Translations under genes and position numbers: made by a program
Part shown: positions 1 to 8,774 of the stretch, piece after piece
Position numbering within the stretch: position 1 is the stretch's first letter
Layout: each line of letters starts with the position of its first letter
Notes under the pieces: model-generated
The model's input: the letters and a program-made list of their open reading frames with translations, nothing else
Told to the model about the DNA's origin: nothing
Database searches by the model: none
NCBI GenBank assembly: GCA_002333405.1
Contig: DDBH01000005.1
Location: 65,167-129,166, forward strand
Direction: 5' to 3'
Length of the DNA stretch: 64,000 nucleotides
Source of the DNA: Micrococcales bacterium UBA2037
GTDB lineage: Bacteria > Actinomycetota > Actinomycetes > Actinomycetales > Microbacteriaceae

Positions 1-1629
1 ATCACCTTTATCGATGAAATCCACACCCTAGTTGGAGCCGGAGCAGCTGAGGGTGCAATTGATGCAGCGTCGATTCTGAAGCCAATGTTGGCAAGAGGTG
101 AACTGCAGACAATTGGTGCAACAACTCTCGATGAGTACCGCAAGCACTTTGAAAAGGATGCGGCCCTTGTTCGTCGTTTCCAGTCGGTCCAGGTTGCAGA
201 GCCAAATCCAGCCATGGCGATCAACATTTTGAAGGGGCTTCGTGATCGCTACGAGGCACACCACAAGGTTTCGATCACCGATGGCGCAATTGTTGCCGCG
301 GTTGGAATGTCAGATCGCTATGTGACCGACAGGTTCTTGCCGGACAAGGCAATTGACTTGATCGATGAGGCCGGAGCCAGGGTTCGTTTGAGCTTCCTGT
401 CGGCACCGCCAGAGCTTCGCGAGATGGAAGACAAGATTGCTGTGGTGCGCCAGGCCAAGGAACAGGCGATTGCTGACCAGGACTTTGAGGCAGCAGCCAG
501 CAAGCGTGATGAGGAGAAGAAGCTCACCGCCGAGAAGGTTCGCATGGAGAAGGAATTCCGTGACGGAAATGTCGAGAAGCCAGGAATCGTTGACGAAGGT
601 TTGATTGCCGAAGTTCTGGCTCAAGCCACTGGCATTCCAGTGTTCAAGCTTGGTGAGGACGAGGGCTCGAAGCTGATCTACATGGAGCAGGAGCTGCACC
701 AGCGCGTGATTGGCCAGGAGCAGGCAATTGCTGCGCTGTCAAAGACCATTCGTCGTCAGCGGGCTGGATTGAAAGATCCAAAGCGCCCATCTGGATCATT
801 TATCTTCGCCGGTCCTACCGGTGTTGGTAAGACTGAGCTTGCTAAGGCACTTGCTGAATTCTTGTTTGATGACGAAGATGCGTTGATTTCTTTGGACATG
901 AGCGAATACGGCGAGAAGCATACAGTTTCACGACTGTTCGGTGCTCCTCCGGGATTTGTTGGTTACGACGAGGGTGGTCAGCTGACTGAAAAGATTCGTC
1001 GCAAGCCATTCTCGGTTGTGCTGTTTGATGAGATCGAGAAGGCCCACCCGGACATCTTCAACTCGCTACTTCAGATTCTGGAAGAGGGTCGTCTGACCGA
1101 TGGTCAGGGTCGAGTGGTTGACTTTAAGAACACCATCATCATCATGACCACAAACCTTGGAACCCGGGAGATCACCCGCGGAGCTCTTGGCTTCACGCTT
1201 CAGGGAGACACCAACAACGACTACGACCAGATGAAGGCAAGGGTTAACGAAGAGCTGAAGAAGAACTTCAAGCCTGAGTTCCTGAACCGTGTTGACGACG
1301 TGATTGTCTTCCCACAGCTGACTCGCGAGGAGCTAATGCAGATCGTTGACCTCTTCGTGAAGAGGCTGCAGGTTCGCCTTGACGAGCGCGACCTAAAGCT
1401 GACTCTCACCACCTCAGCCAAGGAGCGACTAATCGAGCTTGGTTACGAGCCTTCCATGGGTGCAAGGCCGCTTCGCAGGGCCGTGCAGCGTGAAATTGAG
1501 GACGCCATCTCAGAGCGCATCTTGACCGGCGATATCGCCAATGCTCAGGATGTCTTGGTCGATTACATCGAGGGTGAATTCAGTTTCGTTGCCAACAGCA
1601 GAGAGCAAGAACCAGCGGCGAAGTCTTGA
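1..1629 (+). CDS. clpC: ATP-dependent Clp protease ATP-binding subunit ClpC (5' end missing)
   Basis: AAA+ unfoldase that feeds proteins to the ClpP peptidase in the cytoplasm. The reading frame is open from base 1 and begins inside the first ATPase domain at its Walker B (FIDEIHTLVGAG), so about 300 N-terminal residues lie outside the window. The visible 542 residues contain the rest of D1 (GATTLDEYRKH), the coiled-coil middle domain (ELREMEDKI onward), and the whole second ATPase domain: Walker A GPTGVGKTEL, pore loop GFVGYDEGG, Walker B LFDEIEKAHPD, and sensor-2 region SMGARPLRRAVQ. The short middle domain points to ClpC rather than ClpB. The stop codon overlaps the TTG start of the next gene, suggesting coupled translation. 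Confidence 0.95.
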   Translation: MTFIDEIHTLVGAGAAEGAIDAASILKPMLARGELQTIGATTLDEYRKHFEKDAALVRRFQSVQVAEPNPAMAINILKGLRDRYEAHHKVSITDGAIVAAVGMSDRYVTDRFLPDKAIDLIDEAGARVRLSFLSAPPELREMEDKIAVVRQAKEQAIADQDFEAAASKRDEEKKLTAEKVRMEKEFRDGNVEKPGIVDEGLIAEVLAQATGIPVFKLGEDEGSKLIYMEQELHQRVIGQEQAIAALSKTIRRQRAGLKDPKRPSGSFIFAGPTGVGKTELAKALAEFLFDDEDALISLDMSEYGEKHTVSRLFGAPPGFVGYDEGGQLTEKIRRKPFSVVLFDEIEKAHPDIFNSLLQILEEGRLTDGQGRVVDFKNTIIIMTTNLGTREITRGALGFTLQGDTNNDYDQMKARVNEELKKNFKPEFLNRVDDVIVFPQLTREELMQIVDLFVKRLQVRLDERDLKLTLTTSAKERLIELGYEPSMGARPLRRAVQREIEDAISERILTGDIANAQDVLVDYIEGEFSFVANSREQEPAAKS

Positions 1630-2138
1630 CCGAGATTCAGAAATACTCCGTTCTAGAAACCGGTGACGGTTTCGAGATAAGGCAGTATGAACCGTTTATC
1701 ACGGTCTCAACGCTTGAGAATGCGGGCATGAGGTCAGCGGGAAACCGCGCCTTTCAGAAGCTAGCCGGGTTCATTTTCGGCGGCAACTCTGAGTCAAAGC
1801 GAATCGCTATGACCGCTCCTGTCACGGAAAAGCCGGTGGCCGATGGCTATGAAGTTTCTTTTGTAATGCCTGCCGGCATGACCATGGAAGAAATGCCTAA
1901 GCCGTCGGGTGGGAATCTGACGATTGCCGAACACCCGGGTCAGAAAATGGCGGCCATAACCTTCAGCGGTTTGGTTGGTGAAAAGGCCTTCGCAAATCAA
2001 GAGCAGAAACTTAAAAATCTGCTCACTGGTGCAGGTATGGCATTTGACCCAACACCGATTTACGCCAGGTATGACGCCCCAACCACCCCGTTTTTTCTAA
2101 GAAGAAACGAAGTGTTGCTCGCGCTTGACAACTCTTGA
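1626..2138 (+). CDS. SOUL family heme-binding protein
   Basis: A 170-residue protein of the SOUL/HEBP family, which binds heme or other tetrapyrroles; its bacterial role is poorly known. Family signatures are the N-terminal EIRQYEPFITVST stretch, the IAMTAPVTEK segment near residue 60, and the C-terminal YDAPTTPFFLRRNEVLL. No signal peptide is visible, so it is probably cytoplasmic. The start is a TTG whose last two bases begin the clpC stop codon, so it is probably co-translated with clpC. A later start is unlikely because the family core begins within the first 10 residues. Confidence 0.85.
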   Translation: MTEIQKYSVLETGDGFEIRQYEPFITVSTLENAGMRSAGNRAFQKLAGFIFGGNSESKRIAMTAPVTEKPVADGYEVSFVMPAGMTMEEMPKPSGGNLTIAEHPGQKMAAITFSGLVGEKAFANQEQKLKNLLTGAGMAFDPTPIYARYDAPTTPFFLRRNEVLLALDNS

Positions 2139-2208
2139 GCCAAAAGAGGAACTGCCTAATTCATAAAGTAGGCTAGAGAAAAATCACCCAAAACAAGAGG
2201 ATCCGGCA

Positions 2209-3639
2209 ATGACGTCATCCGTGCCTGAAAGCTGGGACGAGGATCTCGTCACCGCAGAGAAGCTAATCCCAATCATCGGCAGGCTCTACCGTCAAAACGG
2301 TGTGGTGCTCTCAATCCACGGTCGAAGCCTTATAAACCGAAGCCCAATTCAACTTCTCAAGGCGCACAGGTATGCCCGTCACATCGATGGCGGCCCTCTG
2401 GATGTTTCGAAGTGCGCCGAGCTGGTTGAGCTCCTGGATCAGCTAGAGCTTGGGCCAGCGTCAATTGATGTTGCCAGGCTGATTGCGGCCGCAACTGGTG
2501 ACCTTGAAGCATTTGTTCGCGCGGAGCTTGAGTCGATAATCGGTCACAGTGTCGATTCCTCAGAAGAAAACGATGTCGTCCTCTATGGTTTTGGCCGAAT
2601 TGGCAGACTGGTTGCTCGAATCTTGATATCTCAGGCAGGTGATCACCGCGGTCTCAACCTGAGAGCGGTCGTGGTTCGCAAGGGTAGCGAGGATGACCTA
2701 GTGAAGCGAGCAAGCTTGCTTCGCAGAGACTCCGTGCACGGACCTTTTGACGGAACGATCACGATTGATCACGAGAACGACACCATAGTTGCCAATGGAA
2801 TCCCGATTCGAATCATCTATTCCGACAATCCGGCCACGATTGACTACACCTCTTACGGGATAAACAACGCTCTGATCATCGACAACACTGGTCGCTGGCG
2901 CGATGAAGCGGGCCTTTCGCAGCACCTGCAGAGCAAGGGAGCGGCAAAGGTTTTGTTGACAGCCCCGGGCAAGGGTCAGCTGCCAAACATTGTCTATGGA
3001 ATCAATCACCATGAGATCACTGCCGACCAGAAAATTGTCACGGCAGCATCCTGCACCACCAACGCCATCACCCCGGTTTTGAAGGTTTTGGATGATGCCT
3101 TTGGCATCTCTTTCGGTCATGTCGAAACCGTGCATTCCTTCACAAACGACCAGAACCTGATCGACAACTTCCATAAGGGTGAGCGTCGAGGCCGCTCAGC
3201 CGTGCTGAACATGGTGATCACTGAGACCGGTGCTGCAAGCGCTGTTGCCAGGGTCTTGCCGAGTTTTGACGGAAGGCTGACTGGTAACTCGATTCGCGTT
3301 CCGACTCCGGATGTGTCGATGGCGATTCTGAATCTGACTCTGGACAAGCCAGTGACCAAGTTGGAGCTGAACCAGACTCTGCGCCATGCATCGCTGGAGT
3401 CTGGGCTGCGGAATCAAATCGACTACATCGAGTCGCCAGAAGTGGTCTCAACCGACTTTGTCGGCTCAAATCGAGCTGGCATTGTTGACGGACTTGCAAC
3501 CATTGGGCAGGGCCACCACGCTGTGGTCTACATCTGGTACGACAATGAAAACGGCTATTCCCACCAGGTCGTCCGAGTTGCCGAGGCGACAACCGGCTTG
3601 AAGCGCCCGCTGTTTCCGGCCCAACAGCCAACCAGCTAG
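2209..3639 (+). CDS. gap: Long-form glyceraldehyde-3-phosphate dehydrogenase (GapB-like)
   Basis: Interconverts glyceraldehyde-3-phosphate and 1,3-bisphosphoglycerate. At 476 residues it is about 140 longer than ordinary GAPDH; the extra length is an N-terminal domain of about 120 residues before the Rossmann motif YGFGRIGRLVAR. The catalytic cysteine sits in ASCTTNAITPV, and the C-terminal signature WYDNENGYSHQV is intact. The second beta strand reads LNLRAVVVRKG, with no Asp to hold the NAD ribose and with basic residues instead. This suggests NADP use, as in the long, gluconeogenic GapB of corynebacteria. It starts at ATG 2209 after an AGAGGAT ribosome binding site. A TAGGCT -10 at about 2169 gives a leader of roughly 30 nt. 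Confidence 0.88.
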   Translation: MTSSVPESWDEDLVTAEKLIPIIGRLYRQNGVVLSIHGRSLINRSPIQLLKAHRYARHIDGGPLDVSKCAELVELLDQLELGPASIDVARLIAAATGDLEAFVRAELESIIGHSVDSSEENDVVLYGFGRIGRLVARILISQAGDHRGLNLRAVVVRKGSEDDLVKRASLLRRDSVHGPFDGTITIDHENDTIVANGIPIRIIYSDNPATIDYTSYGINNALIIDNTGRWRDEAGLSQHLQSKGAAKVLLTAPGKGQLPNIVYGINHHEITADQKIVTAASCTTNAITPVLKVLDDAFGISFGHVETVHSFTNDQNLIDNFHKGERRGRSAVLNMVITETGAASAVARVLPSFDGRLTGNSIRVPTPDVSMAILNLTLDKPVTKLELNQTLRHASLESGLRNQIDYIESPEVVSTDFVGSNRAGIVDGLATIGQGHHAVVYIWYDNENGYSHQVVRVAEATTGLKRPLFPAQQPTS

Positions 3640-3748
3640 CAAAATCTGAGCCAAATCCGGTTGTTGGCAGCAGCCAAAGCTCTTGCCTTTTCTGGCAACT
3701 GGCAGCGTTTACCTACCCGTCGATGCCTAAGTGGTTCATAATTGGCTG

Positions 3749-4243
3749 ATGTTCCACATCAGATCAGCGAAGACCGCCGACGTTGCGGCAATTACCAAGA
3801 TAGCTCAGCCATTGGTGGCCGAGCGCGTTTTGCTGGGTAAAGAGCTCGTCGCAGCCTATGAGTCGATCCAAGAGTTCATTGTGGCCGAGCGCGATGGTGA
3901 AGTAATCGGGTTTGGTGCCCTGCACGTGATGTGGCAGGACCTCGCGGAGGTTCGAACGCTAGCGGTGGCAGAAGGGTCAAAGCGTCAGGGCATCGGCGCA
4001 GCACTTTTGGCCGAACTGGAAAGCAGGGCTCGCGACCTCGGCATCAAGCGAGTTTTCTGTTTGACCTTCGAAAAAGAGTTCTTTGGTCAAAATGGCTACG
4101 AAGTGATCTCTGACGTTCCAGTTGCACCAGATGTCTACGCTGAACTAGTCCGGTCTCACGATGACGGAGTTGCGGAGTTTTTGGATTTGGCAAGAGTTAA
4201 GCAGAACACGCTGGGAAACTCGCGCATGCTCAAGCAGCTGTAG
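3749..4243 (+). CDS. argA: N-acetylglutamate synthase, GNAT type
   Basis: First step of arginine biosynthesis: acetyl-CoA-dependent acetylation of glutamate. The 164-residue protein follows the stand-alone GNAT ArgA of mycobacteria closely along its length: YESIQEFIVAE, GALHVMWQDLAEVRTLAV, the acetyl-CoA loop RQGIGAALL, RVFCLTFEKEFF, and the tail GVAEFLDLARVKQN then GNSRML. I start it at ATG 3749 rather than at an in-frame GTG 18 nt upstream. A CATAAT -10 ends exactly 6 nt before this ATG, so the upstream GTG would lie outside the transcript. No other arg genes are nearby. Confidence 0.8.
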   Translation: MFHIRSAKTADVAAITKIAQPLVAERVLLGKELVAAYESIQEFIVAERDGEVIGFGALHVMWQDLAEVRTLAVAEGSKRQGIGAALLAELESRARDLGIKRVFCLTFEKEFFGQNGYEVISDVPVAPDVYAELVRSHDDGVAEFLDLARVKQNTLGNSRMLKQL

Positions 4244-4256
4244 CTAGATTTGTTCT

Positions 4257-4868
4257 ATGGCCAACTTAGATCCAGTAATCATCAAGCGCAGAAGAATCGG
4301 AGCGCTGGTCGTCTTAGCTGTTTTGATCACTCTCATTTGGGGAATCCCACAACTTTTCTCTGGCCCCGGTCAAAGTGCTGTTGAGCCAGAACCCACTGCC
4401 ACCGAAGAGGCCATCAGCGCGGAGATAACAGATTGTGCTCCGGGTGTTGTAAAGGTTGAAGCCATGATTGGCAAGTTTGACCCGGAGGCCAAAGTTGCAG
4501 AAACTCTGAACAGTTTTGCTGGAAACAGTGAGCCCTACATCTGGTACGAGGTTACAAACACCGGGTTGGTGGACTGCAGGTTCAATGTTGGTTCCAGGGT
4601 CACCTTCTTCACCATCACATCCGGCGAGCAGACTTACTACTCATCCAGGGATTGCGACCGAAGCACTGACAAGGACCTGACCGTTCTGCTGCAGGCCAAT
4701 GTTCCACTCAAGGCCGAGCCTTCAATCTGGGAGCGGGTTTACTCTTCACCGGAAGGGTGCAGCGTTGCCGATGGCATGCAGCAGGTTCCCACTAGCGGCG
4801 CTACTTACAAAATAAAGGCCGAGGTTAACGGAGTTATTTCCGATGAGTTCAGGTTCATTCTCAACTAG
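4257..4868 (+). CDS. Membrane-anchored extracellular protein of unknown function
   Basis: A 203-residue protein I do not recognise. Residues 1-13 are basic, followed by one membrane helix (ALVVLAVLITLIWGIP), a Pro/Glu/Thr linker, and an extracytoplasmic domain of about 150 residues. Cysteines in that domain (SAEITDCAPG, LVDCRFNVG, SSRDCDRS, PEGCSVADG) could form two disulfides. The domain looks beta-rich (TNTGLVDCRFNVGSRVTFFT). ATG 4257 lies exactly 6 nt after a TAGATT -10, so the mRNA is probably leaderless. Its stop codon interlocks with that of radA in a shared CTAG. Confidence 0.7.
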   Translation: MANLDPVIIKRRRIGALVVLAVLITLIWGIPQLFSGPGQSAVEPEPTATEEAISAEITDCAPGVVKVEAMIGKFDPEAKVAETLNSFAGNSEPYIWYEVTNTGLVDCRFNVGSRVTFFTITSGEQTYYSSRDCDRSTDKDLTVLLQANVPLKAEPSIWERVYSSPEGCSVADGMQQVPTSGATYKIKAEVNGVISDEFRFILN

Positions 4869-6172
4869 CCCAGGGCTTTGGCGAGCGCAACCTTGAGTTG
4901 GCCGCTACTCGAGTCAACAATCGCTTTGTGACCCAGTCGCGTTGCCTCATTGCTTCGTTGAGCAGGATTGGAAACCCCTCGAATTTCGCCTGAGAGTGAT
5001 ATTTCACCAAACGCTGCAACTGACTTCGCAACCGGCTTATCGCTAACAGCCGAAGCAATAGCGATTGCAATTGCCAGATCAGCTGCCGGTTCAATGATTT
5101 TCATTCCGCCAACTGTTGAAACATAGACATCTTTGTCGCTCAGTGAAATTCCAGCGCGTCTTTCTAGCACAGCGAGCAGCATCGCCACTCTTGAGCTGTC
5201 CACACCATTGGTCACGCGCCTGGGTTGCGGGGTGCTGCTTTTGACAACTAGCGCCTGGATCTCGGCTATTAGCGCCCGCCTACCCTCAACAGCAACGGTG
5301 ATGCAGGTGCCGGAAACGGGGGTGGTTGCTCCGGAAACAAAGAGCTGACTGGGGTCACTGACCTCAACAATTCCGTCGCCGGTCATCTCAAAGCAGCCGA
5401 CTTCGTCGGTCGGCCCAAATCGGTTCTTTAGGGTTCTTACAAACCTCAGTGATGTCTGGCGATCACCCTCGAAATGGCAGACCACATCAACCAGGTGTTC
5501 AAGGGTGCGGGGCCCAGCAATCGAACCATCCTTGGTAACGTGGCCCACCAGAATAATGGGGGTGGAGTTTTGCTTTGCAAGTCGGATTAGGTTTGAAGCA
5601 ACCCCACGCACCTGGGAGGGCATACCCGCGGCACCATCAATTTCCTGGGAGCTAACGGTTTGCACCGAGTCAACCACCATCAGGTCCGGCTGGAGCTGCT
5701 CAAATTGGCCCAGAACGTAGCCAAGGTCGGTTTCTGAGGCGAGGTACAGGTTTTCACTCAGCGCTGAGGTTCGCTGGGCCCTGAGGCGAACCTGGCTCGC
5801 CGATTCTTCTGCTGAAACATAGAGAACTTTCTTGCCGGATTTGGCCAGCCTGGAGGCTACTTCCAGCAACAACGTGCTTTTTCCAACGCCGGGTTCACCC
5901 GAAAGCAGGATTGCGGCACCATCAACCAGTCCACCACCGAGCACTCGGTCGAATTCCTGAACCATGGTCGGCTGGTAACCGTCTGTGACCACCTCCACCT
6001 CAGTTATGGGCTTGGCGGCATTTGCTTGGCTGATGTTCGCTGGCTTTGCATTGGTGGTTGGGGCTTGTTCTGAAACTGAATCCCAGGCCTGGCAATTGCC
6101 GCACTGACCCACCCACTTCGTGGTGGACCAGCCGCACTCTCGGCAGCGGTAATCAATTTTTGTCTTAGCCAC
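4865..6172 (-). CDS. radA: DNA repair protein RadA (Sms)
   Basis: RecA-like, DnaB-type ATPase that promotes branch migration in recombinational repair. The 435 residues show the N-terminal zinc finger with Cys10, Cys13, Cys24 and Cys27, Walker A GEPGVGKST near residue 90, the RadA-specific KNRFG motif (LKNRFGPTDEVGCFEM), and a C-terminal Lon-protease-like domain (DVYVSTVGGMKI then FGEISLSGEIRG). The start is GTG, 6 nt after a TAGTTT -10 on the minus strand. The gene converges on the preceding unknown gene with a 4-nt stop overlap. Confidence 0.95.
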   Translation of the reverse strand: MAKTKIDYRCRECGWSTTKWVGQCGNCQAWDSVSEQAPTTNAKPANISQANAAKPITEVEVVTDGYQPTMVQEFDRVLGGGLVDGAAILLSGEPGVGKSTLLLEVASRLAKSGKKVLYVSAEESASQVRLRAQRTSALSENLYLASETDLGYVLGQFEQLQPDLMVVDSVQTVSSQEIDGAAGMPSQVRGVASNLIRLAKQNSTPIILVGHVTKDGSIAGPRTLEHLVDVVCHFEGDRQTSLRFVRTLKNRFGPTDEVGCFEMTGDGIVEVSDPSQLFVSGATTPVSGTCITVAVEGRRALIAEIQALVVKSSTPQPRRVTNGVDSSRVAMLLAVLERRAGISLSDKDVYVSTVGGMKIIEPAADLAIAIAIASAVSDKPVAKSVAAFGEISLSGEIRGVSNPAQRSNEATRLGHKAIVDSSSGQLKVALAKALG

Positions 6173-6257
6173 AGGAACAAACTACCTTGGCCCACCCCCA
6201 GCTAGATAACCTAATGACACAACTGTTGACTTTTTAGACCTTGAAATTAGGTGGGCC

Positions 6258-6974
6258 ATGCGCAAGCACTCGCAGGAACTGTGGCTGGTGCTGATGGTTT
6301 CGCTTGGGGCAAGCAGCATCTATGCGGTCCTTAGCTTGCTCAGAAAGCTCTCCAGCCAGCAGGGGCTGGCTGGTTCGGTTACCACTATCAACGCGCCCCG
6401 GGCCGAGCAGCCTTGGCTGGATGCAGTCAGCCAGTTGGCGGCAATATCGCTGAGCCTTGTGCCAGTGCTACTCGCCCTCTACTTTCTTCGGCTCGACAAA
6501 CTCTCGATCGGGCTCGTCCCAAATCGGCGCGATTGGCTACTAGGAATCGGGCTTCCGTTGGCCGTTGGCATCCCGGGCATTGGTCTTTATGTTTTGGCCC
6601 TTCAGTTGGGACTAACCTCACGGATTATCCCGAGCACCCTTGGTGATTATTGGTGGACCCCCATCATTTTGTTCCTAGCCGCACTGCGCTCTGGACTGCA
6701 AGAGGAAGTCATAGCGGTCGCTTTTCTGGCAAAGAAGTTAGGGCTGATAAGACCCGAAATCACAATCTTGGCCGTTGTGGTTATCTCCAGTGCCTTTCGC
6801 GCCAGTTATCACCTCTACCAAGGCTTCAGTGCATTTATCGGCAACTTCATCATGGGTCTAGTTTTCGCGTACATCTTCATGAAAACCGGCCGGGTGGCAC
6901 CGCTGGTCATTGCCCACACCGTTATGAACACTGCCGTGTTCATCGGATTTCCGTTGGTAAGCGCCTGGCTCTGA
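6258..6974 (+). CDS. CPBP family intramembrane protease-like protein
   Basis: A 238-residue protein with about seven membrane helices, of the CPBP (CAAX/bacteriocin-processing) family. Motif 1 is LQEEVIAVAF: the catalytic glutamate pair is present, but the usual Arg of EExxxR is absent. Motif 2 is seen as RASYHLYQG and motif 3 as AHTVMNTAV. The substrate is unknown; members process prenylated proteins or signalling peptides. Upstream lies a possible promoter, TTGACT (6226-6231), 16 nt before TAGGTG. The gene starts a run continuing into proC. Confidence 0.75.
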   Translation: MRKHSQELWLVLMVSLGASSIYAVLSLLRKLSSQQGLAGSVTTINAPRAEQPWLDAVSQLAAISLSLVPVLLALYFLRLDKLSIGLVPNRRDWLLGIGLPLAVGIPGIGLYVLALQLGLTSRIIPSTLGDYWWTPIILFLAALRSGLQEEVIAVAFLAKKLGLIRPEITILAVVVISSAFRASYHLYQGFSAFIGNFIMGLVFAYIFMKTGRVAPLVIAHTVMNTAVFIGFPLVSAWL

Positions 6975-6992
6975 GCCTCATAGGATTTGAGC

Positions 6993-7823
6993 ATGGAAAA
7001 GCTAAGAGTTTGTTTTTTGGGAACCGGGTCCATGGGGTCGGCAGTGATGGAGGGCCTGATATCTTCAGGTCACCCACTTGAGCTAATTTCGGCTACCACT
7101 AGGTCAACCGAGAGCGCCAGTAAGTTTCGCGCCAGAGGTATAAGTGCCATGGCAATCGCAGAGGCCCCCGATGCAAATGCACTACTGGCTGGCGATGCCG
7201 ACCTGATTGTTCTGGGAGTCAAGCCGTACCAAATTGTTGATGTGCTGAATGAAATCAAGGACGAGATCGCACCAAACGCAGTTGTGATTTCAATGGCTGC
7301 TGGCATCAAGCTTGAAACCATGGCTGCAGTAGTTCCGGGGAACAAGAATCTAATCAGGACCATGCCCAACACTCCAGCCCTTGTCGGCATGGGTGTGACT
7401 GGCGTGGCACCAGCAAGCTCAGCGGCTGAGGATGCCATTGATGCAACGCTGGAGTTGTTCAACGCTGTTGGCGTGGCACTGGAAATTACTGAGGATCAGA
7501 TCGATGCGCTGAGTGCCGTGTCTGGCTCGGGACCGGCTTGGGTCTTCTACATCATGGAGCAGTGGGAAAAGATTGCGGTGAATCACGGGTTCACTGCTGA
7601 GCAAGCAGCACTAATGGTTAGAGGAACTGTCGCCGGATCAATTGACCTCCTGGCCCAAAGCGACAAGGAGCTGGCTGAACTCAGAGCGAATGTGACAAGC
7701 CCTGGCGGAACAACCGAACAAATCATTGCTTCGCTGGAAAAGGCAGACCTGCAGGGCATCTTTGAGCAGTCCTTGCAGCAGGCTCTGAAAAGAGCCCGTG
7801 AAATCGGTGAGGGTAAGGGTTAA
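6993..7823 (+). CDS. proC: Pyrroline-5-carboxylate reductase
   Basis: Final step of proline biosynthesis: NAD(P)H-dependent reduction of 1-pyrroline-5-carboxylate. The 276-residue protein has an N-terminal Rossmann motif FLGTGSMGSAVMEG, the central IRTMPNTPALVG stretch, and the C-terminal dimer domain with SGSGPAWVF and VTSPGGTTEQ. ATG 6993 is preferred over an in-frame TTG 6 nt upstream. A TAGGAT -10 (6981-6986) sits 6 nt before the ATG, placing transcription start on the A of ATG. The stop codon TAA forms the first half of the next gene's -10. Confidence 0.95.
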   Translation: MEKLRVCFLGTGSMGSAVMEGLISSGHPLELISATTRSTESASKFRARGISAMAIAEAPDANALLAGDADLIVLGVKPYQIVDVLNEIKDEIAPNAVVISMAAGIKLETMAAVVPGNKNLIRTMPNTPALVGMGVTGVAPASSAAEDAIDATLELFNAVGVALEITEDQIDALSAVSGSGPAWVFYIMEQWEKIAVNHGFTAEQAALMVRGTVAGSIDLLAQSDKELAELRANVTSPGGTTEQIIASLEKADLQGIFEQSLQQALKRAREIGEGKG

Positions 7824-7832
7824 GCTTTAGTC

Positions 7833-8438
7833 ATGGCAGATATTTTTGAAGCAGTCGCAGACCCCACCCGTAGGCAGCTCCTGCAGAGCTTGTTGGAATC
7901 AACTGAGGTTGGCGGGCCTGGCGAGCTAACAGTTAGTGAATTGGTTGAACAAACCGGGCTAGGACAACCAACGGTCTCCAAACACCTAAAGACCTTGCGC
8001 GAGGTTGGTTTGGTCGAGGTTCGTGAGGCCGGCCAAAAGCGCTTCTACTCGGTTACCCCAGAGCCGCTTGAGGAAATTGAAGACTGGATGATTAACTTCC
8101 TGTCACTTGATTTCGAGGGCGATGAGGTTGAAACAGACGACTTGGCACACAACTTGGCTGGCGTTGGCGAACAGCTCGGCCACTGGCTGACTGAGCGCTC
8201 AACCTGGCTAACCCAGCAACTGAAGGCGAGGGCCTCCGAAGTCGACATCGATTTTGACGCAGCCGAGATGGGTAAGCGCTTGGGCCGCAAGCTGGCAGAC
8301 GCCAAGTCCGAAGCCGAAAAGTCAGTCAAGGATTTCGAGCGAATTGCTAAGCAGAAGGTGGAGGAGGTTGTGGATGACGTCAGGTCTGAAGCTTCCCACC
8401 TAGCCGAAGAGCTTAGAAACAAGACCGGCCGCAAATAA
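7833..8438 (+). CDS. ArsR-family transcriptional regulator with long helical tail
   Basis: A 201-residue regulator. Residues 1-90 are an ArsR-type winged helix: DPTRRQLLQSL, recognition helix GQPTVSKHLKTL, wing VREAGQKRFYSV. No metal-binding cysteines are present, so this is a helix-turn-helix ArsR member sensing something other than metals by Cys ligands. Residues 110-201 are charged and probably coiled coil (SEAEKSVKDFERIAKQKV). The target is unknown; the following 2TM gene starts inside the stop codon (TAATG) and may be functionally linked. Predicted leaderless: -10 TAAGCT, then 6 nt, then ATG. Confidence 0.82.
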   Translation: MADIFEAVADPTRRQLLQSLLESTEVGGPGELTVSELVEQTGLGQPTVSKHLKTLREVGLVEVREAGQKRFYSVTPEPLEEIEDWMINFLSLDFEGDEVETDDLAHNLAGVGEQLGHWLTERSTWLTQQLKARASEVDIDFDAAEMGKRLGRKLADAKSEAEKSVKDFERIAKQKVEEVVDDVRSEASHLAEELRNKTGRK

Positions 8439-8725
8439 TGGCCAAGGAAACCGACAGCGAGATTAGGGAGTTTGCCCTTAGGCAAATAAAGAAGAAGCAG
8501 GGCTTCAGAACATATTTGTATGTCTACGCGGCCGTGACTTTGATTGTTGTTGGAGTTTGGTTTTTCACTTCACCCGGGTCTTATTTTTGGCCCCAGTGGG
8601 CCATCTTTGGCATGGGGATTGCGGCTGTTTTTGTTGGCCTGGACGCCTACGGCATCTTTGGCCCCAAGCCAATTAGCGAAGCTGATATTGACGCAGAGGT
8701 TGAGCGACTCGGCCGCAAAGGCTAG
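8438..8725 (+). CDS. 2TM domain membrane protein
   Basis: A 95-residue protein with two membrane helices (residues about 27-45 and 52-70) preceded by a charged helix (EIREFALRQIKKKQGFRTYLYVY). This matches the small 2TM domain family of unknown function. Its ATG overlaps the stop codon of the ArsR gene (TAATG), so the two are translationally coupled. Its own stop codon TAG doubles as the start of a -10 for the bS22 gene. Confidence 0.75.
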   Translation: MAKETDSEIREFALRQIKKKQGFRTYLYVYAAVTLIVVGVWFFTSPGSYFWPQWAIFGMGIAAVFVGLDAYGIFGPKPISEADIDAEVERLGRKG

Positions 8726-8752
8726 AGTATTGGAGTTGCCCATTCGGGCAAT
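8723..8752 (+). promoter_or_regulatory. bS22 promoter and 5' leader hairpin
   Basis: TAGAGT at 8723-8728 fits a -10 element and includes the stop codon of the upstream gene. Transcription would start near 8735. The transcript would then open with a perfect 6-bp hairpin, TTGCCC-ATTC-GGGCAA (8737-8752), about 22 nt before the bS22 start codon. The role is unknown; mRNA stability or autoregulation is possible. Confidence 0.45.
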
Positions 8753-8774
8753 CTAAAAGCTTTATGAGGTTTTA

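Noticed and set aside
2698..3174. 158-codon open frame on the minus strand inside gap
   Set aside because: Lies wholly antisense to a well-recognised GAPDH gene; translation has no family features, as expected for a shadow frame.
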